From: Spirochaetales bacterium
GTDB taxonomy: Bacteria > Spirochaetota > Spirochaetia > B11-G9
Reading direction: 5' to 3'
Assembly (NCBI GenBank): GCA_027077185.1
Contig: JALTGJ010000320.1
Coordinates: forward strand, 1 to 8,520
DNA: 8,520 bases
Below are positions 1 through 7,013 of the stretch, piece by piece (positions within the stretch are counted from its first letter, which is position 1; every line of letters begins with the position of its first letter). The notes beneath the pieces were generated by a model. The model was not told the origin of the DNA, made no database searches, and saw nothing but the letters and a program-made list of their open reading frames with translations. Position numbers and translations under genes: made by a program.

Positions 1-147
1 GTTATTCTTGTTGAGCAGAATGCAAAAATGGCTTTAAGGATATCAGACAGAGGATATGTACTTGAGACAGGAAGTGTTGCGATTGAGGACGAATCAAAAA
101 ATCTTCTTCATAATGATTATGTAAGGAAATCCTATCTTGGTGGTTAG
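1..147 (+). CDS. LivF-type ABC transporter ATP-binding protein, C-terminal end only (5' partial)
   Basis: Only the last 48 codons are present, read in frame 1 and ending at TAG 145-147. The peptide starts ILVEQNAKMAL after one valine and closes with DRGYVLETG and a terminal YLGG. This is the characteristic tail of LivF, the second ATPase of branched-chain amino-acid type (HAAT) ABC importers, beginning just after the Walker B/D-loop region at the H-loop strand. Walker A and the signature motif lie upstream of the window. LivF sits on the cytoplasmic face and drives uptake with LivG, LivH, LivM and a binding protein. The family also imports urea, amides and other small nitrogen compounds, so with allantoin genes starting 34 bases downstream the substrate could be a purine-degradation compound. 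That substrate assignment is inference; the family assignment is firm. Confidence 0.85.
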   Translation, partial: VILVEQNAKMALRISDRGYVLETGSVAIEDESKNLLHNDYVRKSYLGG

Positions 148-181
148 AGTATGAAAAGTCGGACATTTATGGGGATATTTT

Positions 182-1585
182 ATGAGTGCTAAAAAATATG
201 ACATGCTAATTAAAAATGGTTTAGTGGTGATGGAATATAATGTGGTTAAATTAGATATTATTATTAATGGAGGAAAGGTAGCAGGTCTTTTAACAGATAC
301 CGATGATGAAGATTTTGAACAGATTATAAATGCTGAGGGATTGCTTGTTCTTCCGGGTCTGGTCGACTCTCATGTTCATATTAATGAACCTGGAAACGAG
401 GAATGGGAGGGCTTTACAACAGGCAGCAGGAGTGCAGCTGCCGGCGGAATAACTACAATAATCGATATGCCTTTGAATTCAATCCCATGTACGCTCAGTA
501 AAGAAGCTCTAAAGGTGAAAATTGAGGCAGGAGAAAAGAATTCAATTGTTGATTTTGCATTATGGGGAGGAGCAACACCCGATAATTTTGACAACCTTGA
601 AGAACTAAATTCCGGGAGTGTTGCTGCTTTTAAATCTTTTCTCTGTAATTCCGGACTCGATGAGTTTAAAGGGATTAACGATGGGGAACTGATTGAACTT
701 TTAGTCAGAATGAAAGAGATGGGAAGTATGTTGGGAGTTCATGCTGAAAATGAATCAATGGTCCACTTCTTAACCGAAAAACTGAAGAGGGATGGACGTC
801 TGGATCGAAAAGCCTTTTTAGAGTCCAGACCTCCGGAAGTTGAAGAAGAGGCAGTAAATAGAGCTCTCTTTTTGAAAAAGAATGTTAGTGGTGCCGGTCG
901 ACTTCATTTTCTGCATACAAGTCTTGCAAGTAATATCGAAGCAATTTATCAGGCAAAACTGATTAACAGTGATATTACAGTTGAAACATGTCCTCACTAT
1001 CTTAGTTTATCTGATAATGATTTCATTTCCATTGGACCTTATGCAAAATGTGCACCCGCATTGCGAAGTACTGAGGAAATAGAAAAAATGTGGGAGTGTA
1101 TTAAGAACGGAATGATAGATGTCATAGGTTCTGATCATTCACCCAGTAAAATTGAAGATAAAGATAGGGGTAATTCTAATATCTGGAAAGCCTGGGGTGG
1201 AATTAGCGGTATACAGACAATGCTTTCAACCATTTTTACAGAAGGTACAAAAAAGAGGGGAATATCATTACCTCTTTTAATAAGTATGATGACTTCAGCT
1301 CCGGCAAAACTATTTGGACTTTATCCGGATAAAGGAGTTATTCAACTACATTCGGATGCAGATATTGTCCTGATGGATCCGGGGAGAAAGTGGACAGTTA
1401 CTAAAGAAAATCTTTATTCCAAAAATAAGCACTCTCCCTTCCTTGGGAAAGAACTCTATGGAGTGGTTACCATGACAATCTTAAGAGGCAAAATTATTTA
1501 CAGAAATGAAAAATTTGATCAACAACCAGGATATGGAAAATTTATTGCCAGCAGGAGGATGGATAATGAAAATTCTGGCTATTAA
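182..1585 (+). CDS. allB: allantoinase (cyclic amidohydrolase)
   Basis: A 467-residue metal-dependent amidohydrolase that should hydrolyse (S)-allantoin to allantoate in the cytoplasm. All expected metal ligands of the dihydroorotase/allantoinase/hydantoinase fold are visible: H64 and H66 in DSHVHINEPG, the carbamylated lysine K151 in AAFKSF, H187 in GVHAEN, H245 in FLHTS, and D318 in IGSDHSP. The CPHYLSL motif is at 270-276. The segment KAWGGISGIQ near 336-345 and the HxHxxEPG form match E. coli AllB closely and favour allantoinase over dihydropyrimidinase or dihydroorotase. Length is near the usual 450. GGGGAT at 171-176 lies 6 bases before ATG 182; an earlier ATG at 169 is out of frame and stops at once. 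It overlaps the next gene by 20 bases, so the two are probably co-translated. Hydantoinase activity is the main alternative; neighbouring allE argues against it. Confidence 0.93.
   Translation: MSAKKYDMLIKNGLVVMEYNVVKLDIIINGGKVAGLLTDTDDEDFEQIINAEGLLVLPGLVDSHVHINEPGNEEWEGFTTGSRSAAAGGITTIIDMPLNSIPCTLSKEALKVKIEAGEKNSIVDFALWGGATPDNFDNLEELNSGSVAAFKSFLCNSGLDEFKGINDGELIELLVRMKEMGSMLGVHAENESMVHFLTEKLKRDGRLDRKAFLESRPPEVEEEAVNRALFLKKNVSGAGRLHFLHTSLASNIEAIYQAKLINSDITVETCPHYLSLSDNDFISIGPYAKCAPALRSTEEIEKMWECIKNGMIDVIGSDHSPSKIEDKDRGNSNIWKAWGGISGIQTMLSTIFTEGTKKRGISLPLLISMMTSAPAKLFGLYPDKGVIQLHSDADIVLMDPGRKWTVTKENLYSKNKHSPFLGKELYGVVTMTILRGKIIYRNEKFDQQPGYGKFIASRRMDNENSGY
1553..1558 (+). promoter_or_regulatory. 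ribosome binding site that fixes the racemase start
   Basis: A perfect AGGAGG at 1553-1558 lies 7 bases before ATG 1566, inside the end of the allantoinase gene. It selects ATG 1566 over the in-frame upstream ATG at 1506, which has no such site and would add 20 residues unlike the family's N-terminus. Confidence 0.85.
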
Positions 1586-2312
1586 TCCAAATACATCATT
1601 AGGGTTCAATGAATCATTAAGTGAAACAGCAGAGAAATATGCTTTGAAGTCAACAACTGTAAAAGTGGTTTCGCCTGACTCAGGACCAAAATCTATCGAG
1701 GGTGCTTTTGACGAAGCTTTAAGTATATTGGGTACAATGAAAATTTTTAGTGATCTGGAAAAAGATTATGATGGATTTATTATAGCATGTTATAGCGATC
1801 ATTTAGCTGTTTCTGCTATTCGTGAAATAACTGATAAACCTGTACTTGGAATTGCCGAAGCATCAATTAATATTGCATGTTCACTTGGAGGAAAGTTCAG
1901 TATCGTAACTACGAATGACAGATGGAAACCTCTTTTGCAGGATGCCGTAGAAAAGTATGGAGTCGCATCAAGATGTGCTTCTGTAAGAACAACCGGCATG
2001 CGTGTTTCAGAACTTGAAGAACTGGATGAAAACAGAGTGCGAAAATTAATTGAAGATGAAATACGGAAAGCGATTGAAGAAGATGATGCTGAAGTAATTT
2101 GTCTTGGGTGTGCAGGCATGACTGGATTTGACAAGGAGCTCCAGAAAAAGGCAGGAGTACCTGTCCTGGATGGCTTTGTTTGTGCTGTGAAGCTTTTGGA
2201 ACTCTACGATCAATATGAAATTTCTCATAGCAAAAGAAAATTATATTCAACTCCTTCAACTAAGGAGCTCACAGGTTTGTCTAAAGACTTTATGTCTTTT
2301 TATGGAAAATAA
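1566..2312 (+). CDS. Asp/Glu/hydantoin racemase family protein, probable allantoin racemase
   Basis: A 248-residue member of the Asp/Glu/hydantoin racemase family, which use two cysteines as acid and base without cofactor. The start MKILAINPNTS is the typical N-terminus of hydantoin racemases. The two catalytic cysteines are in place: C75 in IIACYSDH and C182 in ICLGCAGMTG, at about the positions known for HyuE-type racemases (near 76 and 181). Length is normal for the family. Because the gene overlaps allB by 20 bases and allE follows after 2 bases, the likely substrate is allantoin: uric-acid-derived allantoin racemises slowly and allantoinase is enantioselective, so a racemase lets both forms be used (HpxA of Klebsiella is a known allantoin racemase of this family). 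Hydantoin racemase is the alternative; the sequence alone does not separate them. An earlier in-frame ATG at 1506 is rejected because of the ribosome binding site. Confidence 0.83.
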   Translation: MKILAINPNTSLGFNESLSETAEKYALKSTTVKVVSPDSGPKSIEGAFDEALSILGTMKIFSDLEKDYDGFIIACYSDHLAVSAIREITDKPVLGIAEASINIACSLGGKFSIVTTNDRWKPLLQDAVEKYGVASRCASVRTTGMRVSELEELDENRVRKLIEDEIRKAIEEDDAEVICLGCAGMTGFDKELQKKAGVPVLDGFVCAVKLLELYDQYEISHSKRKLYSTPSTKELTGLSKDFMSFYGK

Positions 2313-2319
2313 AAATGAA

Positions 2320-2324
2320 AGGAG
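2320..2324 (+). promoter_or_regulatory. ribosome binding site that fixes the allE start
   Basis: AGGAG at 2320-2324 lies 5 bases before ATG 2330. An in-frame ATG at 2315 sits directly in front of this site and would have to be translated through it, so 2330 is the better start. Confidence 0.75.
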
Positions 2325-2329
2325 AACGT

Positions 2330-3109
2330 ATGAAGAAAAAATTTATTCCCAATATGTCAGATATTACGAGCAGCTGTCGTGCAGTTACGCATCCTGGATC
2401 TTACAGTATCTTACCTGAGGGTAATAGAGTAGATAGTATTCTTCCGGGTTTTGTAAATACTGTTTCGAAGGTATTAGTTACACCGGCAATGGGTGCAAAA
2501 ATTGTCCAGCATGAATTGATTATGCAGCCTGGTGGTTACAGTCCAGATCCTATTAAAGATGCCTTTGAGCATTTTGTATATGTTTTAGAAGGAAATTTGC
2601 TCATGACAATTGATGGTAAGGAAAACAAGCTTGAAAAAGGCGGATTTGTGTTTTTGCCGGAGGATGTCGATTTCAGTTTTAAGAATACAGATGATAAACC
2701 AAACCAATTGTTCTGGACAAAAAAGAGATTTCAGCCAAGTGGCAATTTAAAACCAAAAATGATTATTAGTAATGAGAAAGAGGTAGAAGCATATCCTGAA
2801 GATACTTATGTTGAAAAACATCTAATCCCATATGATACTGATTCATCATATGATATGGCTTTTAATTTACTTATTTTTGACGTAGGTGTTTATTTCAGCT
2901 ATGTAGAAAGTCACATTATGGAGCACGGTCTATATATGCTGGATGGTAGTGGAATCTACTGGTTAAATGGAGATTATATTGAAGTTCAAAAGAATGATTA
3001 CATCTATATGGCTCCTTATGTCCCCCAGTTTTTCTATGCTACTGGCTGGGAAACTCCAAGATATCTACTCTATAAAGATATAAATCGCGATTATGATACA
3101 GAACTATAA
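2330..3109 (+). CDS. allE: (S)-ureidoglycine aminohydrolase, bicupin
   Basis: A 259-residue bicupin, almost the same length as E. coli AllE/YlbA (261). It releases ammonia from (S)-ureidoglycine to give (S)-ureidoglycolate, a manganese-dependent step after allantoate amidohydrolase. The first cupin spans about 45-120, with EHFVYVLEGN at 80-89 and a GGFVFLPED turn. The second spans about 180-250 and holds the metal site: E193, H195 and H199 in YVESHIMEHG and Q233 in PYVPQFFY. The spacing of these four (0, 2, 6, 40) equals that of the known metal ligands in the Arabidopsis enzyme (E235, H237, H241, Q275), so the active site looks complete. The ending YKDINRD is close to YSKDCNRD of E. coli AllE. 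It starts shortly after the racemase stop, and another gene follows after 23 bases, so it belongs to the same operon. Confidence 0.92.
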   Translation: MKKKFIPNMSDITSSCRAVTHPGSYSILPEGNRVDSILPGFVNTVSKVLVTPAMGAKIVQHELIMQPGGYSPDPIKDAFEHFVYVLEGNLLMTIDGKENKLEKGGFVFLPEDVDFSFKNTDDKPNQLFWTKKRFQPSGNLKPKMIISNEKEVEAYPEDTYVEKHLIPYDTDSSYDMAFNLLIFDVGVYFSYVESHIMEHGLYMLDGSGIYWLNGDYIEVQKNDYIYMAPYVPQFFYATGWETPRYLLYKDINRDYDTEL

Positions 3110-3132
3110 ATTACTATAATAAAGGAAGAAAT

Positions 3133-4125
3133 ATGAAAGCAGAAATAAGATCGGTTAAGAAGATGGTAGATGATATTGGTTTTGTAGGACAAAATTTGAT
3201 ATCCATAAATGATCTTACAAATGAACAACTTTATAAATTATTTGAATTGGCATATATGCTGGAGCCCTGGAATAGAACGAAACTGAATTTTCTTTCTGAA
3301 GACCTAATGACTTTACTTTTTTTTCAGCCAAGCACACGCACCAGAATGAGTTTTGAAACTGCCATGAAACGGCTAGGTGGTATGGTTATTACAGAAACAT
3401 CTCCTCTGGTATCGTCCTCGGCAGCTAAAGAAGAGTCACTGAATGATACTATGAAAGTAATATCAAAATATTCAAATCTTATTGTTCTTCGTCATCCGGA
3501 TGAAAAAGAAGCTATGGAAGCTGTTACATATGCAGATTGCCCGGTTATTAGTGGAGGGTTTGGGCATTATGAGCATCCAACTCAATCATTGACTGATCTT
3601 TATACACTTTGGAGAATTTATGGAAAAATTAAAGGACTTAAAATATGTATTGCAAGTCCGGATATGGTTCATGCAAGAACAGGTCATTCTATGGCTTATG
3701 CTTTGGCACGTCTGGGAGCGGAGCTAAGTGTTGTGTCTCTTAAGGAACACCGGATGCCGGAAGCGGTAATGGAGAAAGTTAAGAAATTCAGCAGTAGTAC
3801 AAAAGAAATTTTTGATCAGTCTCAGGATGAGTTTAACAGTTATGTGACCGGAATGGATATGGTTTACCTTCCAGGATGCAGCGCACCTAAGGGTGCAGAT
3901 TCAGAAGCTTTCAAAAAGATTATGGATAACTACTACATTCGCTTTGAAACTGTTGATGCAAAATTCCAGGAGGGCGGGAAGCTGTATGTAACACATACAC
4001 TCCCGCGTCGTCAGGGTGAAATGGATCTTAGGCTTGATAAAAGTGATGGTGAGATCTATTTCAAGGCGATATCTCACAGTATATCTATACGAATGGCTCT
4101 TGTGGCGGCTATTGTAGGAGTATAG
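3133..4125 (+). CDS. aspartate-carbamoyltransferase-like protein, candidate oxamate carbamoyltransferase
   Basis: A 330-residue two-domain carbamoyltransferase. The carbamoyl-phosphate site is intact: S67-T-R-T-R71 in QPSTRTRMSFE, H148-P-T-Q151 followed by SLTDLYT as in ATCase, K99 in the 80s-type loop before EESLNDT, and H288-T-L-P-R292 as the counterpart of HPLPR. R182 in HARTGHS matches ATCase R167. The acceptor side differs: where ATCase has the aspartate-binding R-x-Q of its 240s loop, this protein reads VYLPGCSAPKGADSEAF (244-260), with no RxQ. An aspartate acceptor is therefore unlikely. No pyrimidine genes are nearby, while allB and allE are in the same operon, so the candidate reaction is phosphorolysis of oxalurate to oxamate and carbamoyl phosphate. 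It is not of the YgeW type, which is longer with a different core, and not FdrA-like. Ribosome site AAGGAAG at 3122-3128. Family firm, substrate inferred. Confidence 0.72.
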   Translation: MKAEIRSVKKMVDDIGFVGQNLISINDLTNEQLYKLFELAYMLEPWNRTKLNFLSEDLMTLLFFQPSTRTRMSFETAMKRLGGMVITETSPLVSSSAAKEESLNDTMKVISKYSNLIVLRHPDEKEAMEAVTYADCPVISGGFGHYEHPTQSLTDLYTLWRIYGKIKGLKICIASPDMVHARTGHSMAYALARLGAELSVVSLKEHRMPEAVMEKVKKFSSSTKEIFDQSQDEFNSYVTGMDMVYLPGCSAPKGADSEAFKKIMDNYYIRFETVDAKFQEGGKLYVTHTLPRRQGEMDLRLDKSDGEIYFKAISHSISIRMALVAAIVGV

Positions 4126-4211
4126 TTTTTGATATATTTTTTTAGGGTTTCTTATTAAAATATTTTAAGTTAATAATATATTATTGTTAAATAGTATATA
4201 AGGAGATTTTT
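4126..4211 (+). promoter_or_regulatory. AT-rich gap with candidate promoter and palindrome before the KARI-like gene
   Basis: This 86-base gap is almost pure A+T. A possible promoter is TTGATA (4129-4134) with TATTAA (4153-4158), 18 bases apart. A perfect 14-base palindrome, AATAATA/TATTATT, spans 4172-4185, between the possible promoter and the ribosome site AAGGAG (4200-4205). The palindrome could be an operator, but in such AT-rich DNA it could also be chance. There is no GC-rich hairpin with a T-run, so nothing suggests transcription ends here. Confidence 0.3.
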
Positions 4212-5186
4212 ATGGAGAAGAAAATTTATAGAGACGAAGATGTAAGCCTGGATGTTTTAAAAGATAAAGTTATTGCAGTTTTAGGATATGGTATTCAAGG
4301 CAGGGCTCAGGCATTAAATTTACGTGACAGCGGTTTGAATGTGATTGTTGGAGCTGCAAAAGGCCGAAAAGGATGGGACAACGCAAAAAAAGATGGATTT
4401 GAAGTAATGTCTATAGCAGAGGCAACTAATAAATCTGACATTGCACATGTTTTACTGGCAGATCCGGTTCAGCCACAAATATATAGAGAGTCAATTCATA
4501 ATAATTTAAAAGCAAATTCTACTCTCTGCTTTTGTCATGGATTCAACATACTCTATGGAGGAATACAGCCTCCTGAAGATGTTAACGTAATTCTTTTTGT
4601 CCCAAACGCACCCGGTCATCTTGTGCGTGAGAAATATCTTGAAGGATCGGGAATCTATGGTGCCATTGCCATAGATCGGGATGTTACAGGGGAAGCAAAG
4701 GATATTATTTTAGCTATTGCAAAGGGAGTGGGAAGTACACGTGTAGGTGTAGTGGAAGTCTCATTTCAGGAAGAGACAGAAGGTGACAATTTTGAAGAGC
4801 AGGTTCTTTATGGAGGGACAATCCACCTTATGAGAGCTATTTTTGATACGATGGTGGATAATGGTTACAATCCTTATTTTGCCTATGCAAAAGCAATTCG
4901 ATCTTTGCGTTCGGTTGTAGATCTGATGGATCAGATAGGGATAGAAGACTATATCACAAATCATAGCAGCAGAACATGTGAATTTGCCATTCGGATGAGT
5001 GGTCCAAAAGTTATAAACCTTGAAGCAATAAAAACAATTTTTGATGAAACGGAGAGAGGGGAGTTTGCTTCAAAATGGTTACAGGAATGGGAATTGGGAC
5101 TTCCTCACTTAAACAGAATGCGTCGAAGACGAACTGAATCCACAATGGAGACAATTGGTAGAGAGTGGCGTGATCAATTTGAATAG
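4212..5186 (+). CDS. ketol-acid reductoisomerase (KARI)-like NAD(P)-dependent oxidoreductase, candidate ureidoglycolate dehydrogenase
   Basis: At 324 residues it has class I KARI length and layout: a Rossmann domain (about 15-182) with GYGIQGRAQALNLRDSG at 25-41, the CHGFN motif (H109), and the C-terminal helical domain from about 183. Several IlvC catalytic residues are changed. Compared with E. coli IlvC, H132 is kept (H109) and D217 and E221 are kept (D192, E196 in EETEGDNFEEQ), but the catalytic lysine K155 is N132 (VPNAPGH instead of PKGPGH). The metal- and substrate-binding glutamates E389 and E393 are K227 and S231 (YAKAIRSL instead of YFExLHEL). S253 probably matches S414. The isomerase half-reaction should therefore be lost while a 2-keto/2-hydroxy acid oxidoreductase could remain. 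Lying after allE and the carbamoyltransferase, it is a good candidate to oxidise ureidoglycolate to oxalurate in place of AllD. K50, R52 and K53 after strand 2 could bind an NADP phosphate. Valine/isoleucine synthesis is unlikely. Confidence 0.75.
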   Translation: MEKKIYRDEDVSLDVLKDKVIAVLGYGIQGRAQALNLRDSGLNVIVGAAKGRKGWDNAKKDGFEVMSIAEATNKSDIAHVLLADPVQPQIYRESIHNNLKANSTLCFCHGFNILYGGIQPPEDVNVILFVPNAPGHLVREKYLEGSGIYGAIAIDRDVTGEAKDIILAIAKGVGSTRVGVVEVSFQEETEGDNFEEQVLYGGTIHLMRAIFDTMVDNGYNPYFAYAKAIRSLRSVVDLMDQIGIEDYITNHSSRTCEFAIRMSGPKVINLEAIKTIFDETERGEFASKWLQEWELGLPHLNRMRRRRTESTMETIGREWRDQFE

Positions 5187-5250
5187 AGTTGTGCATTACT
5201 TATCTATTTTGTAGAAGGATCATTTACTCGTGTGATATGAGGGGAAAAGT

Positions 5251-5745
5251 ATGGATACTACAGAAGCAATAAAGGGACGCAGAAGTATTCGCAAATTTAA
5301 GAATCAGGACATTCCTGATGAACTAATAGACAAGATACTTACTGCCGGTATTTGGGCTCCTTCCGGAATGAATAATCAGCCCTGGAGGTTCGCAGTTATC
5401 AGAGACCGGGTGTTAAAAAAAGAACTATCCGATCTTTCAAAGGATAGTGATATTTTGAAAAACGCATCGGTTATAATACCTGTCTTTTTAGATAATGATG
5501 TTGCTTACAATAACATAAAAGATTATCAAACAATAGGAGCATGCATTCAAAATATGCTTTTAGAGATCTACAACCTTGGTTTAGCTGGAGTCTGGATAGG
5601 AGAAATTATAAATGATGGAATACGGAAACTTTGCCAGGCGCCAAAAGCGTATGATCTGATGGCTATTATAGCAATAGGTTATGGAGATGAAATTAATAAG
5701 GGGAAACGATCCCCTCTGGATAAAGTAGTTTTTATCCGTAAGTAA
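5251..5745 (+). CDS. small nitroreductase-family flavoprotein
   Basis: A 164-residue member of the FMN-dependent nitroreductase superfamily. The N-terminal FMN-phosphate motif RRSIRKF is at 10-16 and APSGMNNQPWRF at 36-47 is the usual second flavin motif. The segment around GLAGVWIG (110-117) and the closing IAIGYG (140-145) match the family's C-terminal flavin-contacting region. It is at the short end of the family, as in many anaerobes. No membrane segment or signal peptide is seen. GAGGGG at 5239-5244 sits 6 bases before ATG 5251. Members reduce nitro compounds, quinones or enones, or dehalogenate, so the substrate cannot be read off. Its place between the KARI-like gene and the FAD oxidoreductase, on the same strand, suggests a redox task in the same pathway, but this is only context. 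Confidence 0.85.
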   Translation: MDTTEAIKGRRSIRKFKNQDIPDELIDKILTAGIWAPSGMNNQPWRFAVIRDRVLKKELSDLSKDSDILKNASVIIPVFLDNDVAYNNIKDYQTIGACIQNMLLEIYNLGLAGVWIGEIINDGIRKLCQAPKAYDLMAIIAIGYGDEINKGKRSPLDKVVFIRK

Positions 5746-5830
5746 AGAAATAAAGATTTTAAAAAATTGCAGACTGGGTTTGTTTTGTAAAGAACTACCT
5801 GTTAGCAATTTAATAAATATGAAAGAACTG

Positions 5831-5837
5831 TGGAGGT
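5831..5837 (+). promoter_or_regulatory. ribosome binding site that fixes the FAD oxidoreductase start
   Basis: TGGAGGT at 5831-5837 lies 7 bases before ATG 5845. A possible in-frame GTG at 5830 overlaps this site and would add five residues ahead of the Rossmann strand, so ATG 5845 is chosen. Confidence 0.8.
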
Positions 5838-5844
5838 TTTAATT

Positions 5845-7002
5845 ATGGCAAAGAAACGAGTAGGAATTATTGGTGGAGGTATTGTAGGGGCTGCTCTGGG
5901 GTACAATCTAAGTCTTTATGATGATATAGATGTTACCATATTGGAAAAAGATCAGATAGGATCCGGAACAACTGCTAAATCAGCAGGTACAGTTTGTTTG
6001 TTTGATGATTCACTTAGTCCTAAATATTGGGATATACGATTATATGGGTTTCAAACTTATGAAAATATGGAAAAAGAAGAAGAGGGATCTGCCGGCTTTG
6101 ATAAAACCGGAACAATAGTACTTGCAACTGATAAAGAAATTGAAAAAACTATTAAAGCTGGTATTGCTTTAGCAATTTCAGCTGGATATAAGGCAGAGTA
6201 TATTACTGATAAAAAGAAGATACTTGAAAAGTTACCTGATCTCAATGTTGATAATGTTCTTGGTGCTGGCTGGACAGCAGAAGACGGTTATTTTGATCCA
6301 ACCATGATTTCAAATACATTTGTTAAAAAGATACGAGATAACGGAGGCAAAATTCTTACTTCAACCAAAGTTGAAAAAATTACAATGGATGGAAATAAAG
6401 TTACAGGTGTAGAGACTGATAAAGGTAACTTTGATTTTGATGTTGTAGTTGATGCTACCGGACCCTGGACCCGTTATACAGGCCGGATGGTCGGATTGGA
6501 GTTACCCATATGGCATACTAAAGCAGAAGCTTTCTTTCTTGTTCCTCCAAAGAAAAAACTGGACTATGTTTTCCCTGTTCTTAAATATCCAAAATTTTAT
6601 GCAAGAAGAGAAGGTGACAATATTTTTATCTGCAAAGCCCATCTTACAATGGATTTAAATGATCCCATGCATGCTGGTATCTGGGATCCTGATGAACTTA
6701 AACCAACAGGCGGAACGGATGATTATTTCATAGAGTTCTTATTTGAACAACTGGAAGAGGATGTACCGGGATTATTGGAGAGTGGGTTATCTATGTCCTG
6801 GCTTGCTTATCGTGCAGAACCAAAAGATTTTATGCCTATAATTGGAGATACTCCTGTTGATGGATTTATGTTAGCAATTGGATGCGGTGGAAATGGTGTA
6901 ATTGAAGCTCCGGCTCTTGGTAGAGATTTAGCAAAATATATTGCAACTGGAGATAGAACGCTTCTAATAGATCACTTTAGCCTGAGCAGATTTGAAGAGT
7001 AA
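5845..7002 (+). CDS. FAD-dependent oxidoreductase of the D-amino-acid oxidase (glycine/sarcosine oxidase-like) family
   Basis: A 385-residue DAO-fold flavoprotein. The FAD-binding Rossmann motif is G10-G-G-I-V-G15 with the acidic end of strand 2 at E34 (ILEK). GTTAKSAGTV (41-50) lies where the family has its second flavin contact, VDATGPWT (202-209) is the ATG motif, and GCGGNGVIEAPALGR (346-360) is the C-terminal FAD motif. R323 in LAYRAEPKDF aligns by eye with the glycine oxidase arginine that holds the substrate carboxylate, so an amino or hydroxy acid is plausible. No cysteine lies where monomeric sarcosine oxidase attaches FAD covalently. Because etfB and a ferredoxin-fused etfA follow, it probably works as a dehydrogenase passing electrons to Etf, as sarcosine and dimethylglycine dehydrogenases do, rather than as an oxidase. 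The substrate is unknown; a glycine-like or ureido acid from allantoin breakdown is a guess. Confidence 0.82.
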   Translation: MAKKRVGIIGGGIVGAALGYNLSLYDDIDVTILEKDQIGSGTTAKSAGTVCLFDDSLSPKYWDIRLYGFQTYENMEKEEEGSAGFDKTGTIVLATDKEIEKTIKAGIALAISAGYKAEYITDKKKILEKLPDLNVDNVLGAGWTAEDGYFDPTMISNTFVKKIRDNGGKILTSTKVEKITMDGNKVTGVETDKGNFDFDVVVDATGPWTRYTGRMVGLELPIWHTKAEAFFLVPPKKKLDYVFPVLKYPKFYARREGDNIFICKAHLTMDLNDPMHAGIWDPDELKPTGGTDDYFIEFLFEQLEEDVPGLLESGLSMSWLAYRAEPKDFMPIIGDTPVDGFMLAIGCGGNGVIEAPALGRDLAKYIATGDRTLLIDHFSLSRFEE

Positions 7003-7013
7003 AACTGTTATAA

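Noticed and set aside
169..192. ATG at 169 as the allantoinase start
   Set aside because: It is in another frame and meets a stop codon after seven codons.
1506..1565. Longer racemase N-terminus from ATG 1506
   Set aside because: The AGGAGG at 1553-1558 points to ATG 1566, and the extra residues do not resemble the family start.
3133..4125. Annotation as pyrB or argF
   Set aside because: The R-x-Q aspartate motif is missing and HPTQ rather than the ornithine-type HPCQ is present. The neighbours are allantoin genes.
4212..5186. Annotation as ilvC (valine/isoleucine biosynthesis)
   Set aside because: The catalytic lysine and two C-domain glutamates are replaced (N132, K227, S231), and no other branched-chain biosynthesis gene is present.
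5718..5737. Hairpin GGATAAA/TTTATCC as a terminator of the nitroreductase gene
   Set aside because: It lies inside the coding sequence before the stop codon, has a weak AT-rich stem and is not followed by a T-run.
5764..5811. Inverted repeat AAATTGC / GCAATTT in the gap before the FAD oxidoreductase
   Set aside because: Only 7 pairs separated by 34 bases, AT-rich, with no T-run or riboswitch-like conserved core; likely chance.
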